NCBI GenBank assembly: GCA_964017185.1
Contig: OZ024871.1
Coordinates: forward strand, 62,051,226 to 62,115,225
Source: Rugalucina vietnamica
Lineage: Eukaryota > Mollusca > Bivalvia > Lucinida > Lucinidae
DNA: 64,000 bases
Reading direction: 5' to 3'
Shown: positions 50,601-53,419 of the stretch, piece by piece
Numbering within the stretch: the stretch's first letter is position 1
Layout of the letters: each line of letters begins with the position of its first letter
Program-made: the position numbers and the translations under genes
The notes under the pieces: model-generated
The model's input: only the letters and a program-made list of their open reading frames with translations
Databases searched by the model: none
Told to the model about the DNA's origin: nothing

Positions 50601-53103
50601 GCCAAACGCCTACATGTACCAAGCACTGCAAAACTTAGCGCTAAACGTGACCACAAGCCTCAATAAATAGATTTTCTAAAACATACAAGAACTACATACT
50701 GGTAAGATATGTTTGTTTATCTATTTGTTTAATTCGATTCTAAGGTAATATTATTTTCAGTCAATTGGAACTATTTCATGTTTCTTTGATACTGGCTGTT
50801 CGTCTTTCAGTAATGAAAGTGACCATTGTTATTTCTTCAATAAGGTTTATGTGTCTTGATGAGTTCTTTGATGGCTAACTAGGCGAATAATAGCTCTATT
50901 TTGTCGACTGCAAGTAGAGCAAATATCAAGGAATCTGCTGATGGCCCAATGGTCTTGGCTTTGCGTTCTCTGCGCTTTCTTTCAGCTTCACAGATTCTCT
51001 TTTCGTCATAGAGAGCTGCTCTTTTGTTCATGAGACCTCGCCACTTTCATCGCTCCAATGCAGTCTGTTCCCAAGATCCTTTTTGTATGTCGAAATCCTT
51101 CAAAGAGGCTTTGATGGTGTCTATGTAGCGTTTCTTCTGGCCACCTTGAAAGCGCTTTCCCTCCATAGAAAACTTTCTTTGGAAGTCGCTCAATGGACAT
51201 GTTCTAATAACATGGCCAGTCCATCTTAGCTGCACTAGCTTTAAAGCTGTATGTATGCTTTGCAACCCTGCTTTCTTCGGGACCTCTGAGTCTGGAATCT
51301 TGTCTTGCCACTTGATTTTAACAGCTTTCTCAAACAGCTTGAGTGAAAATGGTTACGTCTCTTTGCATGACGTTGGCATACTGTCCTGGTCTCACACGCA
51401 AACAAGGGGGTTGGCAGTACCACAGCCTTGTAAACGTTTAGCTTCGTGTCAAGCTCGATTCCATTTCGCTCCTCGACGTCTTCCGAATGCCACACTGGCT
51501 TTTGCAACTCTGACAATGATCTTATCCTCAGTGTGCACTGCTATGAAGAGGTAGGTGAATTTATCAACAACTTTCAGTTTTTGTCCATTCACAGTGATAG
51601 TTGGTTCATCGTACGGTTTTCGAGATGCTGGTTGGTGTACAACCTCTGTCTTTGTGTGCTAATTGTGAGATCACAGTTATCACATGACTGTGAGACTTGA
51701 TCCCTAGTCATTTGCATTTTTGCCTCTGAGCTGGCATTCTTATCCATATCATCTACATAGAAGAGCTCATATTGAACATCATTCTGCATCTTAGTTTTGG
51801 CTTGCAACCTTCTAAGGTTGAATAAATTGCCATCAAAACGGTATCTGATTGGAAACCAGTATCACTGTCCTAAAAAGCATCCCAGTGTATGTCAGACAAT
51901 ATCATGCTAAACAGTGCAGGTGCCATAACACAGCTTTGTTTTACCCCATTCGTCACCTAAAAAGAACTCTACATCATTTTGCACACGTGCCTGCATGTCT
52001 TCATGTCATTGCCGCACCATTGCTATGAATCTGGGTCGACTAACTGTGTCCAAAGCTTAGGTGAATTGGACTGTATAGATCTTATACATTCTGTTATAAT
52101 TGGCATTTCTCCTGAAGCTGGCTTGCTGTGATGATCATGTCTATTGTCCCTCTGTTTTTTGTGGGGTTTTTTTGTTGTTTTTTTCCAAAATATCTACATT
52201 GACCCTCTTAAACAGTCCGGTTTGATCAAGATGAACGTTCAGGCGATTAAATTGTTTGCTAGCATCTACTCGACAATTGATAGGAGAGAGATGCCTCTGT
52301 AATTGTCAAAGACTTGAGGATTGATGACAGTTGTTGAACTGCTTTTTTTCTCTTTTCCATACCGTTTGGAAATTCATCTAACATAACATTGTACTCTCTC
52401 CGTGGAAGTCTGTCGATCATATCCTCATTGATGCTTGATGGTCGATTGAGCACACTATTGAAGTTGTTTGTCCTCCTTTCCAAGATAGCCTCTTTATTTG
52501 TAAGAAGAGCGCGTCCATCTACACTGAGAAATGTGGTGGCTCCAGCTCTTTGGACGACACATGTTTTTCAGTGCATCATTAAATGTCCTTTCTGTCCGCA
52601 AAAGACTAAATTTCTTCTGTTTTTATTCTCAGCCAGGAATCTTGTATGTCCCTTAGCTTGGTCTGGACTGTCTTACAAATGTTGCTGTAGGCTGCTCTCT
52701 TGGATACTGATAGTATATGTACCAGTTTTATGGAAATTCAATGCGTCTTACTGAAGGGCAACACCGGATGGAAGGTGCCAAAATGTCAATGTATATACAG
52801 CTGTCAACCGCTAATACATAAAACCTGTTTGCACAGTATGTGCATGTCCCTACTTGACTATATAACGCTTTTGCTTGTGCAAACCGACCTAAACAACGTG
52901 ACTATGTTAGCATACTGTGATCATATTTCAATGTACCTGTACGAGGAGATGTTCCGGCATCTTGTCAGCAATGCTACCATACACAAATGGTTCTGTGATC
53001 TCAGACACATGTTGGTACTCCTCCATACAGTTTCTAATGATAACTGGCGCCACATGGTTGTCTGTACGTGTCATTGTGCCCTCGAATATTAGTCCACCAT
53101 CTT
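1281..53103 (-). CDS. PALD1: Paladin (PTP-like phosphatase domain protein), 16 coding exons, both ends incomplete
   Basis: Exons, in transcript order: 53103-52937, 28576-28409, 23705-23541, 23019-22856, 22064-21989, 21414-21275, 20474-20366, 20054-19953, 19584-19489, 18066-17932, 17584-17462, 10677-10498, 10192-10142, 8247-8098, 5897-5742, 1361-1281. All introns are GT-AG and phases agree, giving 687 codons plus two leading bases. By my recollection of vertebrate paladin (about 856 residues), this covers roughly residues 47 to 745. The protein has two related modules. Each has a QPT box (CQPT in exon 2, AQPT in exon 11), an NLR/NMRE block (exons 3 and 12) and a CX5R phosphatase loop (exons 6 and 15). 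Paladin is known as a cytoplasmic PTP-like protein linked to phosphoinositide and receptor signalling; activity here is not shown. The 5' start and the 3' end (the region after the TKGEF block) are not in view. Introns range from 305 b to 24.4 kb and are full of repeats. Confidence 0.93.
2157..2340 (-). mobile_element. Fragment of retroelement 3' end (family also at 11203 and 12901)
   Basis: CAGGCAAAGATCAGGAAAAG and the following CCCACTCCAAAAACCGAGG are the same words found at 11213 and 12911. The fragment then duplicates a 47-bp stretch (TAACAATCAGGTACTTAAAT, at 2235 and 2282). Only the extreme end of the family is present. Orientation is taken from the copy with an ORF at 13.5-13.9 kb. Confidence 0.65.
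2885..4062. repeat. Tandem array of about 317-bp units ending in (CA)n and (GACA)n
   Basis: The words AATATGAAGGCTCTAGCT recur at about 3004, 3181, 3500 and 3815, giving one short and two full periods of 315-319 bp. Units share GTCAAAATTTGAC, CTCAGCCCCAACCA, GAGATATCTTGCACACAAG and AACTCAGAAAAGGGGCATAA. The array ends in (CA)n at 4009-4038 and (GACA)n at 4037-4062, then GCAATATGCCCTTCCAA. The open frames over the array are a by-product of the period. A diverged copy is at 55160-56045. Confidence 0.85.
4063..5325. other. Intron 15 segment, no gene recognised
   Basis: The 150-codon plus-strand frame at 4466-4918 has no recognisable domain, includes a small internal duplication (ACCCCACAGATTGA twice near 4700-4733) and lies antisense within the paladin intron. 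I see no other structure. Confidence 0.4.
5326..5471. repeat. Foldback hairpin, about 50-bp arms
   Basis: Arms 5326-5378 and 5420-5471 are near-perfect reverse complements (GTGAATACCAAATATATTTC against GAAATATATTTGGTATTCAC), with a spacer of about 41 bp. It lies in intron 15. Three TGATATCAG words follow at about 5532-5580. It is probably a non-autonomous foldback element. Confidence 0.85.
5742..5897 (-). CDS. PALD1: Paladin exon 15, second phosphatase-like CX5R loop
   Basis: Residues 609-660, NIDELMDIVC to ILCHIR. AFVVFCRTGKSRSTFAMAVA contains the P-loop CRTGKSR at 5810-5790 (C638), equivalent to CLSGQGR in vertebrates. The acceptor is tgttgtag/AAC and the donor TTAGG/GTAGGC. A possible inner acceptor (tgtaaacag/GAG) would drop the conserved IDELMDIV helix and is rejected. 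A long inverted repeat starts 46 bases upstream of the acceptor. Confidence 0.93.
5943..7100. repeat. Long inverted repeat, about 560-bp diverged arms, inside intron 14
   Basis: Left arm 5943-6505 and right arm 6535-7100 are reverse complements over their whole length with many substitutions. Outermost words are AGAATCTATGATGGGGTTGAG and the complement of CTCAACCTCATGATAGATTTTTTG. The middle of the arms shares CCTTATATGGAAGTACACATGA with the complement of TCATGTTTATTTCCATATAAGG. The outer 60-70 bp of each arm hold a smaller hairpin of TTTTCAGATTATTC type. The outer edge is 46 bases from the exon 15 acceptor. The pre-mRNA should form a long duplex. Confidence 0.88.
8098..8247 (-). CDS. PALD1: Paladin exon 14
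   Basis: Residues 559-608, IYNELSDPPIERSIYAAYTI to DSSVSEK, phase 0 at both ends. The acceptor is ttttcccag/ATC and the donor AAG/GTAAAT. MSYYRVPLLSDSSVSEK followed by NIDELMDI in exon 15 matches TYHRIPMPDFCAPREEDFDQLLEA of vertebrate paladin. Confidence 0.9.
8730..9773. repeat. 18-bp minisatellite, partly self-complementary
   Basis: About 55-60 degenerate copies of an 18-bp unit. Two variants dominate: CAGTTCTGTACTATAGAA in the left two thirds and CGGTTCTGTACTATCTAA in the right third. The first contains GTTCTATAGAAC-like palindromes. Because 18 is divisible by 3, open frames with six-residue repeats appear on both strands and are not proteins. The array makes up most of intron 13 and continues at 10066-10115, beyond an inserted element. 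Confidence 0.9.
9774..10079. mobile_element. Foldback (MITE-like) element inserted in the minisatellite
   Basis: Arms 9776-9905 and 9925-10079 are reverse complements (AAAATTCGAGTTTTCTC against GAGAAAACTCGAAAAATT; GACTGATAGATAGATGCAGTCA against GACTGCAACTAACTATCAGTC). The 18-bp minisatellite occurs on both sides, so the element split an existing array. Its end, rc of CAATACCATGTGATTGTCAG, recurs at 62664-62732, which shows a dispersed family. Confidence 0.85.
10142..10192 (-). CDS. PALD1: Paladin exon 13 (micro-exon, 51 b)
   Basis: Residues 542-558, ENEVSLRKILKKSPTFQ. The acceptor is ttgctgcag/GAA and the donor TTCCAG/GTATAT. Similarity here is low, as expected of the variable linker between exons 12 and 14. 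The call rests on phase, strong splice sites and an open frame. Confidence 0.78.
10498..10677 (-). CDS. PALD1: Paladin exon 12
   Basis: Residues 482-541, SLSKVVNYLL to FNKTELE, phase 0 at both ends. The acceptor is cctaaccag/AGT and the donor GAG/GTAACA. LINLRNDMMAECDGATYSVR matches VWVSLREEAVLECDGHTYSLR of vertebrate paladin. It is the counterpart of the NMREEP block in exon 3. It lies 6.8 kb from exon 11 across a repeat-filled intron. Confidence 0.93.
11203..11660 (-). mobile_element. Retroelement 3' end, solo copy
   Basis: Base for base almost the same as 12907-13370, from ACAAGTAGGCAAAGATCAGG to CATCCTGATGAATCAAAACCA. No coding part is attached on this copy. It lies in intron 11, 1.2 kb from the second copy. 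The high identity suggests either recent insertion of both or a local duplication. Confidence 0.8.
12107..12232. repeat. Foldback hairpin, about 49-bp arms
   Basis: Arms 12107-12155 and 12184-12232: AGGTTATTGAATGAATATCG against the complement of CGATGTTCATTCAATAACCT, continuing through GGAACGAGTTCATGTGGCG. The loop is rich in GCACGAGCTTGCGAG. This is the same style as hairpins at 18785 and 24289. Confidence 0.85.
12901..13888 (-). mobile_element. 5'-truncated retroelement nested in the 466-bp array element
   Basis: Comparison with the inverted copy at 45990-46096 shows the uninterrupted sequence (GGAGTATTAAGTCATCATGAAATG). Here the same sequence is split after GAGTATTAA and resumes at GTCAACATGAAATGAC about 985 bp later. 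The insert has the 3' end also seen at 11203 and 2157, and a coding remnant near its 5' edge. A short TAAA at both junctions may be the target duplication. Confidence 0.82.
13524..13885 (-). pseudogene. C-terminal remnant of a retroelement polyprotein
   Basis: The open frame GYRYHKLRKTFSKLYRRHYE ... LIECLSKPEFYGDLVYKFKK ... NVMRQSACLVFNPIAVDNYA ... NCTPVGRASDSM resembles the region that follows reverse transcriptase in repetitive ORFs I recall from bivalve genomes. Family assignment is from memory only. The 5' part is missing because of the insertion truncation, and the frame decays downstream (13375-13523). It is not a host gene. Confidence 0.6.
16643..17401. mobile_element. TAA-flanked terminal-inverted-repeat element built of short CGTAG/ATCGTG words
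   Basis: The ends AGCCCAGTTTACACATTCACG and CGTGAATGTGTAAACGGGGCT are reverse complements with one mismatch. TAA flanks both sides (16640-16642 and 17402-17404). A 3-bp TWA target duplication and AGCCCCGTTT-type ends fit the PIF/Harbinger superfamily (inference). The interior has no ORF of note. It is a degenerate run of words such as ATCGTGGTGAATCGTAG, CCGTAGCG and CGATTCACCACGATT, inverted about the middle. It lies in intron 11 close to exon 11. Confidence 0.8.
17462..17584 (-). CDS. PALD1: Paladin exon 11, second QPT box
   Basis: Residues 441-481, VSDNYVGLDLL to AQPTND, phase 0 at both ends. The acceptor is tccttcag/GTA and the donor GAC/GTAAGT. VANFRKINIKTIPVYGMAQP is almost the vertebrate VANFRRVPRMPIYGTAQP block and starts the second module. 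Confidence 0.94.
17932..18066 (-). CDS. PALD1: Paladin exon 10
   Basis: Residues 396-440, FSNRLLLTFTKWMQRHPAIN to GIHSL. LTFTKWMQRHP matches SFSRWLCAHP of vertebrate paladin. I chose acceptor ctatcttcag/TTTTCC over the nearer ccaacag/A because only the former keeps phase 0 with exon 9 and preserves spacing. The donor CTG/GTACAG is the weakest of the set, so the last few residues are less sure. Confidence 0.85.
18475..18624. repeat. Exact 75-bp tandem duplication
   Basis: 18475-18549 and 18550-18624 are identical (start TAAGATGTAACGCTACCTAC, end CCAGTGGATAACG). It contains CATATGACGTCG. It lies in intron 9. Perfect identity means a very recent duplication or an assembly join. Confidence 0.95.
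18785..18877. repeat. Foldback hairpin, about 42-bp arms
   Basis: Arms 18785-18828 and 18837-18877: ATCTTACACTCGTGGTCATTT with complement AAATGACCACTCGTGTAAGAT, and TCATATGAAATTTAT next to the loop. The loop is CGCCGAAGGCTCG-like. Confidence 0.88.
19489..19584 (-). CDS. PALD1: Paladin exon 9
   Basis: Residues 364-395, DQRIIQQQYD to AYLRDE, phase 0 at both ends. The acceptor is atttcag/GAC and the donor GAG/GTTAGT. INRYFFLICFCAYLRDE matches the LERYFYLILFNYYLHEQ signature found at the end of each paladin module. Confidence 0.91.
19953..20054 (-). CDS. PALD1: Paladin exon 8
   Basis: Residues 330-363, VDDAITECS to MAPDK, phase 0 at both ends. The acceptor is ttgtcag/GTT and the donor AAG/GTTAGA. 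VDDAIT.C...xxL.E.x corresponds to VDRAITAC..LHDLKE in vertebrate paladin, a helical linker after the first phosphatase module. Confidence 0.9.
20366..20474 (-). CDS. PALD1: Paladin exon 7
   Basis: Completes the split arginine and adds residues 294-329, LSQSSRHTDD to GRMLKAQ. The acceptor is catgcgtag/G and the donor CTCAG/GTAAAT. IRKLIDLLPNGRMLKAQVD across the next junction matches the conserved paladin stretch of type IQSFLRMVPQGRRMVEEVD. Confidence 0.9.
21275..21414 (-). CDS. PALD1: Paladin exon 6, first phosphatase-like CX5R loop
   Basis: Residues 247-292 plus AG of the next codon. LFTCPSGYGRSTVGAVMGYL carries the P-loop motif CPSGYGR at 21363-21343 (C264), equivalent to CQMGVGR in vertebrate paladin. 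The acceptor is ccttaccag/GCC and the donor CACAG/GTGCGTG. The open frame continues 60 residues past this donor without similarity. The next exon fits phase 2, so the splice is preferred. Confidence 0.92.
21557..21820 (-). mobile_element. tRNA-derived SINE, apparently full length
   Basis: On the minus strand the 5' head is GGCGCCCCCGTGGCCGAGCGG (A-box-like GTGGCCGAGCGG, tRNA-Leu/Ser style) followed by a B box GGTTCGAGCCC at 21730. A non-tRNA body then ends in an AAT-rich tail at 21557-21600. The anticodon arm does not fold as a functional tRNA. The element lies in intron 5, on the gene strand. Confidence 0.75.
21989..22064 (-). CDS. PALD1: Paladin exon 5
   Basis: A short exon of 76 bases. 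It completes the split arginine and adds residues 222-246, YRRLCFPVHGAPSDLEVDHF and on to SIVQ. The acceptor is ttttgcag/G and the donor GTACAG/GTCAGT. The pattern YxRL.xP..GxP...xxxF.S.. is the typical paladin segment just before the first CX5R loop. Confidence 0.92.
22856..23019 (-). CDS. PALD1: Paladin exon 4
   Basis: Residues 167-220 plus two bases of an arginine codon (AG/G). The acceptor is tgtttcag/ATA and the donor CTCAG/GTACAT. It carries GGEPHLYHVEFED and LTSEEVYSR, which match WGEPH and VTEEVYKR of vertebrate paladin. Confidence 0.92.
23541..23705 (-). CDS. PALD1: Paladin exon 3
   Basis: Residues 112-166, EILLFNMREEPIVF to FFEANIRKE, phase 0 at both ends. The acceptor is cgttacag/GAA and the donor GAG/GTATGT. 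MREEP..F and DGDFIPYT are close to VREEPVLF and DEDFVSYT of vertebrate paladin. Reading past the donor leaves the alignment at once. Confidence 0.93.
23926..24790. repeat. Tandem 244-bp repeat with a nested foldback insertion
   Basis: TAGTGAAAAGCG(A/C)(A/G)GATTTTTTCG occurs at 23926 and 24170, and TCTAATGTTCAACG(A/G)TTATTATC at 24056 and 24719. In the second unit the sequence between CAATATTATAG and CCGTTTATGTC is interrupted by about 425 bp (24288-24710). That insert holds a strong hairpin, arms 24289-24348 and 24364-24426 (GTGTTTGAACAC-rich), and a second IR around CCCATGTTCAAAC at 24590-24645. It lies in intron 2. Confidence 0.8.
24800..28198. other. Intron 2 segment, little structure
   Basis: 24817-24870 resembles the tRNA-like head of the SINE at 49.7 and 50.1 kb (GGGATTCGAACC, AGAGTCGACTCC). 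From about 25 to 28.2 kb I see no repeat or coding signal I can name. The open frames at 26965-27255 and 27632-27937 (minus) carry no recognisable domain. Confidence 0.45.
28199..28260. repeat. (TTA)n microsatellite
   Basis: About 16 copies of TTA, then three of TTTA. It sits 149 bases downstream of exon 2. Confidence 0.97.
28409..28576 (-). CDS. PALD1: Paladin exon 2
   Basis: Residues 56-111, GQYFLVKD to ALDGYP, phase 0 at both ends. The acceptor is gttacag/GGT and the donor CCCG/GTATGT. GQYFLVKD matches GRYFLVRD of vertebrate paladin, and the NLHR...GVSVF.ACQPT block is the first QPT box, the entry to module 1. Confidence 0.93.
28700..30229. other. Intron 1 segment, no gene recognised
   Basis: The only open frames are short and without domains. 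A 26-bp direct repeat GACAGATTTTCTTACGCTGTG occurs at about 29351 and 29388. Otherwise it is unremarkable AT-rich DNA. Confidence 0.4.
30230..31130 (+). repeat. Two diverged units of the 466-bp family, split by a SINE
   Basis: CGTAAAATAGGTCAAGGT at about 30491 and CCGTAAAATAGGTCAAAT at 31081, plus GGTTCCACAGAAGAAGATTTTT at 30590 and GGGGTC...TTTTTAGAATCATAAATA in both, show two old units of the same family as 12839-16444. The first is cut at about 30625 by a SINE and resumes at about 30835. Confidence 0.7.
30645..30735 (-). mobile_element. tRNA-derived SINE head
   Basis: On the minus strand, TAGTAGCGCAGTCGGTAGAGG (A box) and GTGGGTTCGAAACC (B box) are spaced about 45 bases apart. No good anticodon stem is seen. 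The SINE body probably continues to about 30630 on one side. It is inserted in a 466-family unit. Confidence 0.65.
31148..31325. repeat. 178-bp dispersed repeat, copy 1
   Basis: From ATTTCGATCGTTTCATCG to GAACAGCTTTGTACC, this is nearly identical to 43672-43850 (two or three differences seen). It includes TCGATCGTTTCATCGAATAGATCGA, a small hairpin. No coding capacity. Function unknown. Confidence 0.85.
31585..31850 (+). mobile_element. tRNA-derived SINE
   Basis: GGATAGCTCAGTCGGTAGCGC (A box) at 31594 and GCAGGTTCGAATCCC (B box) at 31650. T-arm pairing is poor and the anticodon arm is too long, so it is not a working tRNA. Downstream, 31730-31840 has inverted words (GACTGTC...GCGGTGG against CCACCACTAGACAGTC) that may be the SINE body. 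Confidence 0.65.
31860..33224. other. Intron 1 segment, no gene recognised
   Basis: The 122-codon plus-strand frame 32616-32984 and the frame 32965-33249 have no recognisable domain, composition typical of chance frames, and lie antisense in the paladin intron. Confidence 0.4.
33225..33375. repeat. CTACAG/CTGTAG-rich cluster
   Basis: A run of CCTACAGCATC, GTTGTAGGGTCATGTGACCC, TTCCTACGTC, CGCTGTAGG, TCTGTAGGGTGTAGGG and GTAGGGTGTAGG words in both orientations, with the perfect palindrome GGGTCATGTGACCC. No family is recognised. Confidence 0.6.
34290..34690. repeat. Dispersed repeat, diverged pair with 53110-53410
   Basis: TTCAAAGTAAAAGTTGCTTAATTTG, TTTGCATAAGTGACGGACA, TCTGATAAAGATGATGCACCTG and CTTCCCTTTGG...GGTATGTAACAT occur in order, as in 53116-53400. 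Copies are old. No ORF. Confidence 0.7.
34700..36900. other. Intron 1 segment with a poly(A) run
   Basis: A 29-base A run is at 36157-36185. Two units of about 43 bp (GTACATGCAAATAGAATG and GTACGTGTAAGTAGAATG) lie at 35712-35797. I see no gene or larger repeat. Confidence 0.5.
36900..37740. repeat. Two-tier minisatellite
   Basis: The left part (36900-37370) has three units of about 140-158 bp marked by (C)GGATCAGGTTA / GGATCAGACTA at 36963, 37121 and 37262, each with TATCATGCAGGTAAAT. The right part (37370-37740) has about 16 copies of a 19-22-bp unit, GAGCCCCGGATGTGGCTGAAA. The short unit is also present inside each long unit (GAGCCCCGGCTGTGGATAAAA), so the short array probably expanded from it. 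Confidence 0.85.
40430..40673. mobile_element. Palindromic MITE at the foldback apex
   Basis: Ends GGGCCCAGTTGTTCAAA and TTTGAACAACTGGGTCC are inverted repeats. TTAACGACGTCGTTAGTTAA and TTAACGATATCGTTAAGTTAA follow inside. The centre is a perfect hairpin with 47-bp arms (40499-40545 and 40547-40593) and a one-base centre. Confidence 0.9.
41360..41398. repeat. (TC)n microsatellite
   Basis: About 19 copies of TC. It lies in the right arm of the giant foldback and is absent from the matching place in the left arm (near 39930), so it arose after the arms formed. Confidence 0.95.
42855..43610. other. Intron 1 segment, no feature seen
   Basis: AT-rich single-copy-looking DNA without open frames of note. 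At 43557-43578 CTATACAAATTTTGGTAC is the inverse of GTACCAAAATTTGTATAG at 43846, bracketing the 43.6-43.8 kb repeats. Confidence 0.4.
43611..43671. repeat. 61-bp direct repeat, left copy
   Basis: AAGTGCGCCACATTGCATCA through GTGAAGAATAGACT is identical to 46344-46404. The two copies flank the 2.7-kb block that holds the 178-bp repeat and the inverted 466-bp array. Confidence 0.9.
43672..43850. repeat. 178-bp dispersed repeat, copy 2
   Basis: Nearly identical to 31148-31325 and in the same orientation, 12.5 kb away. It follows directly on the left 61-bp direct repeat. Confidence 0.85.
43938..46096 (-). mobile_element. Inverted copy of the 466-bp array element
   Basis: Begins AGCTCACCTGAGCCGAAGGC and ends GGACCAATGGTCCTCTGGTT, the complements of the ends of 12839-16444. 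GGTCAAGGTCATCTCTTGACC-type words recur at about 44433, 44900 and 45363, a period of 465-468 bp. It lacks the retroelement insertion, so it shows the empty site. No protein is encoded. Confidence 0.87.
46344..46404. repeat. 61-bp direct repeat, right copy
   Basis: Identical to 43611-43671. It is followed directly by a fragment of a 466-family element. Confidence 0.9.
46405..46697 (+). repeat. Right-end fragment of a 466-family element
   Basis: GAAATCGGTCCATCGGTTTC, GAAGAAGATTTTGAAGAG, ATGGGCATGGTTACCATCTTGG and TCTCAGAGAAGATCTTT match the last unit of 12839-16444. A (GACA)n run is at 46605-46622. The end, CGGCTCAGGTGAGCTAAAAC, is the family's terminal hairpin half. Confidence 0.8.
47240..48180 (-). 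mobile_element. Diverged relative of the 11.2/12.9-kb retroelement end
   Basis: GGTGGGAAAGAAAATAC, CAGAATGACTAGCTCTTTCCC and AAGGTAGCCATTCGG parallel GGTGGGAAATAACC, GAATGAGCAGCTATTTTCCC and AGGTGGCCACTCAG at 11270. Further right, GGAACAGTCAGTAACGAATTACTGG and GGTTAAATCGATTTTACGGA parallel 11478-11530. The two blocks are separated by about 700 bp with a (TTA)n run at 47578-47632. Confidence 0.6.
47578..47632. repeat. (TTA)n microsatellite
   Basis: About 18 uninterrupted copies. A (TA)n run is at 48333-48352. Confidence 0.97.
48647..49231 (-). pseudogene. LINE ORF2 C-terminal fragment
   Basis: An open frame of about 194 codons with a natural stop. It begins LFYKMMNQLTPNYPSFL-like, then YNLRN, SFLPSTVRAWNSL, GSRRAQILHTRLHTNCSSL and a zinc-binding CHCGSIEDSQHFFFHC. 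This is the region after the thumb domain in non-LTR retrotransposon polymerases. No reverse transcriptase core lies upstream (above 49.24 kb), so the copy is 5'-truncated. It is on the gene strand within intron 1. Confidence 0.85.
49611..50280 (-). mobile_element. Two tRNA-derived SINE copies in direct repeat, 384 bp apart
   Basis: 49611-49885 and 49995-50280 share almost the whole sequence (AAATTCGTAACTTA, GATGCGTAGTTTGAAAAAA, GATGGGATTCGAACCC, CGCAGTATGTCAGAGATTG, CTACGCATCATGTGATC). On the minus strand the second has CTTTGGCTCAGTGGTTAGAGC and GGGGTTCGAATCCCATC, the A and B boxes. The anticodon arm does not pair. The first copy has decayed boxes. Confidence 0.78.
50930..52755 (-). pseudogene. 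Degenerate LINE reverse transcriptase, with frameshifts and stops
   Basis: Minus-strand pieces in order: AGATTFLSVDGRALLTNKEA, FNSVLNRPSSINEDMIDRLP (52.26-52.57 kb), an RT core fragment (51.85-52.2 kb), QYELFYVDDMDKNASSEAK with the catalytic box at 51748-51759, TKLNVYKAVVLPTPLFACET and FHSSCLRKLL (51.24-51.52 kb), and ALKLVQLRWTGHVIR, GGQKKRYIDTIKASLKDF (51.0-51.27 kb). This is the craniofacial-development-protein-2-like RT common in invertebrate LINEs. The 5' endonuclease part is absent. The box is YVDD rather than the usual YADD/FADD. Confidence 0.85.
52937..53103 (-). CDS. PALD1: Paladin, first coding exon seen (exon 1)
   Basis: Residues 1-55 of the assembled protein, from DGGLIFEG to MPEHLLVQ. 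The HVAPVII block and the PEHLLVQ end line up with NKVAPVVI and PEHYLVQ in vertebrate paladin. The acceptor is ttttcag/AA and the donor CAG/GTACAT. The exon starts with two bases of a split codon, so a further upstream exon is expected. An in-frame ATG at 53074-53072 (MTRTDNH) could instead be the real start if the acceptor is not used. The exon lies 24.4 kb from exon 2, and a dispersed repeat begins only about 10 bases upstream of its acceptor. Confidence 0.85.
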
Positions 53104-53109
53104 CTGAAA

Positions 53110-53410
53110 ATTTCACTATTCAAAGTAAAGGTTGCTCAATTTATTTTGCATAGTACACTTAAGGTACCGGATTTTGCATAAGTGATGGACAGTGCTATTT
53201 ATAGAACTGCTTTAAATCTGAAAAAGATGGCGTACCTGTTATCCATGCGTAAATAGTTTCTACCCAATATGTTAGGTTGCAATAAGCATACTGTAGTATT
53301 TTCTTGATAATCTATGGCAAAATATATGTTTTCTAACAAAAAATATCGGACCGCCTCTCCCTTTGACAAAGATTTTTGCTTCAGGTATGTAACATTAAGA
53401 GGTTTCGCTC
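53110..53410. repeat. Dispersed repeat next to the exon 1 acceptor
   Basis: TTCAAAGTAAAGGTTGCTCAATT, TTTGCATAAGTGATGGACA, GAAAAAGATGGCGTACCTG and CCTCTCCCTTTG...GGTATGTAACAT correspond to 34290-34690. The repeat starts within about 10 bases of the proposed exon 1 acceptor. Confidence 0.7.
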
Positions 53411-53419
53411 ATCATGTTG

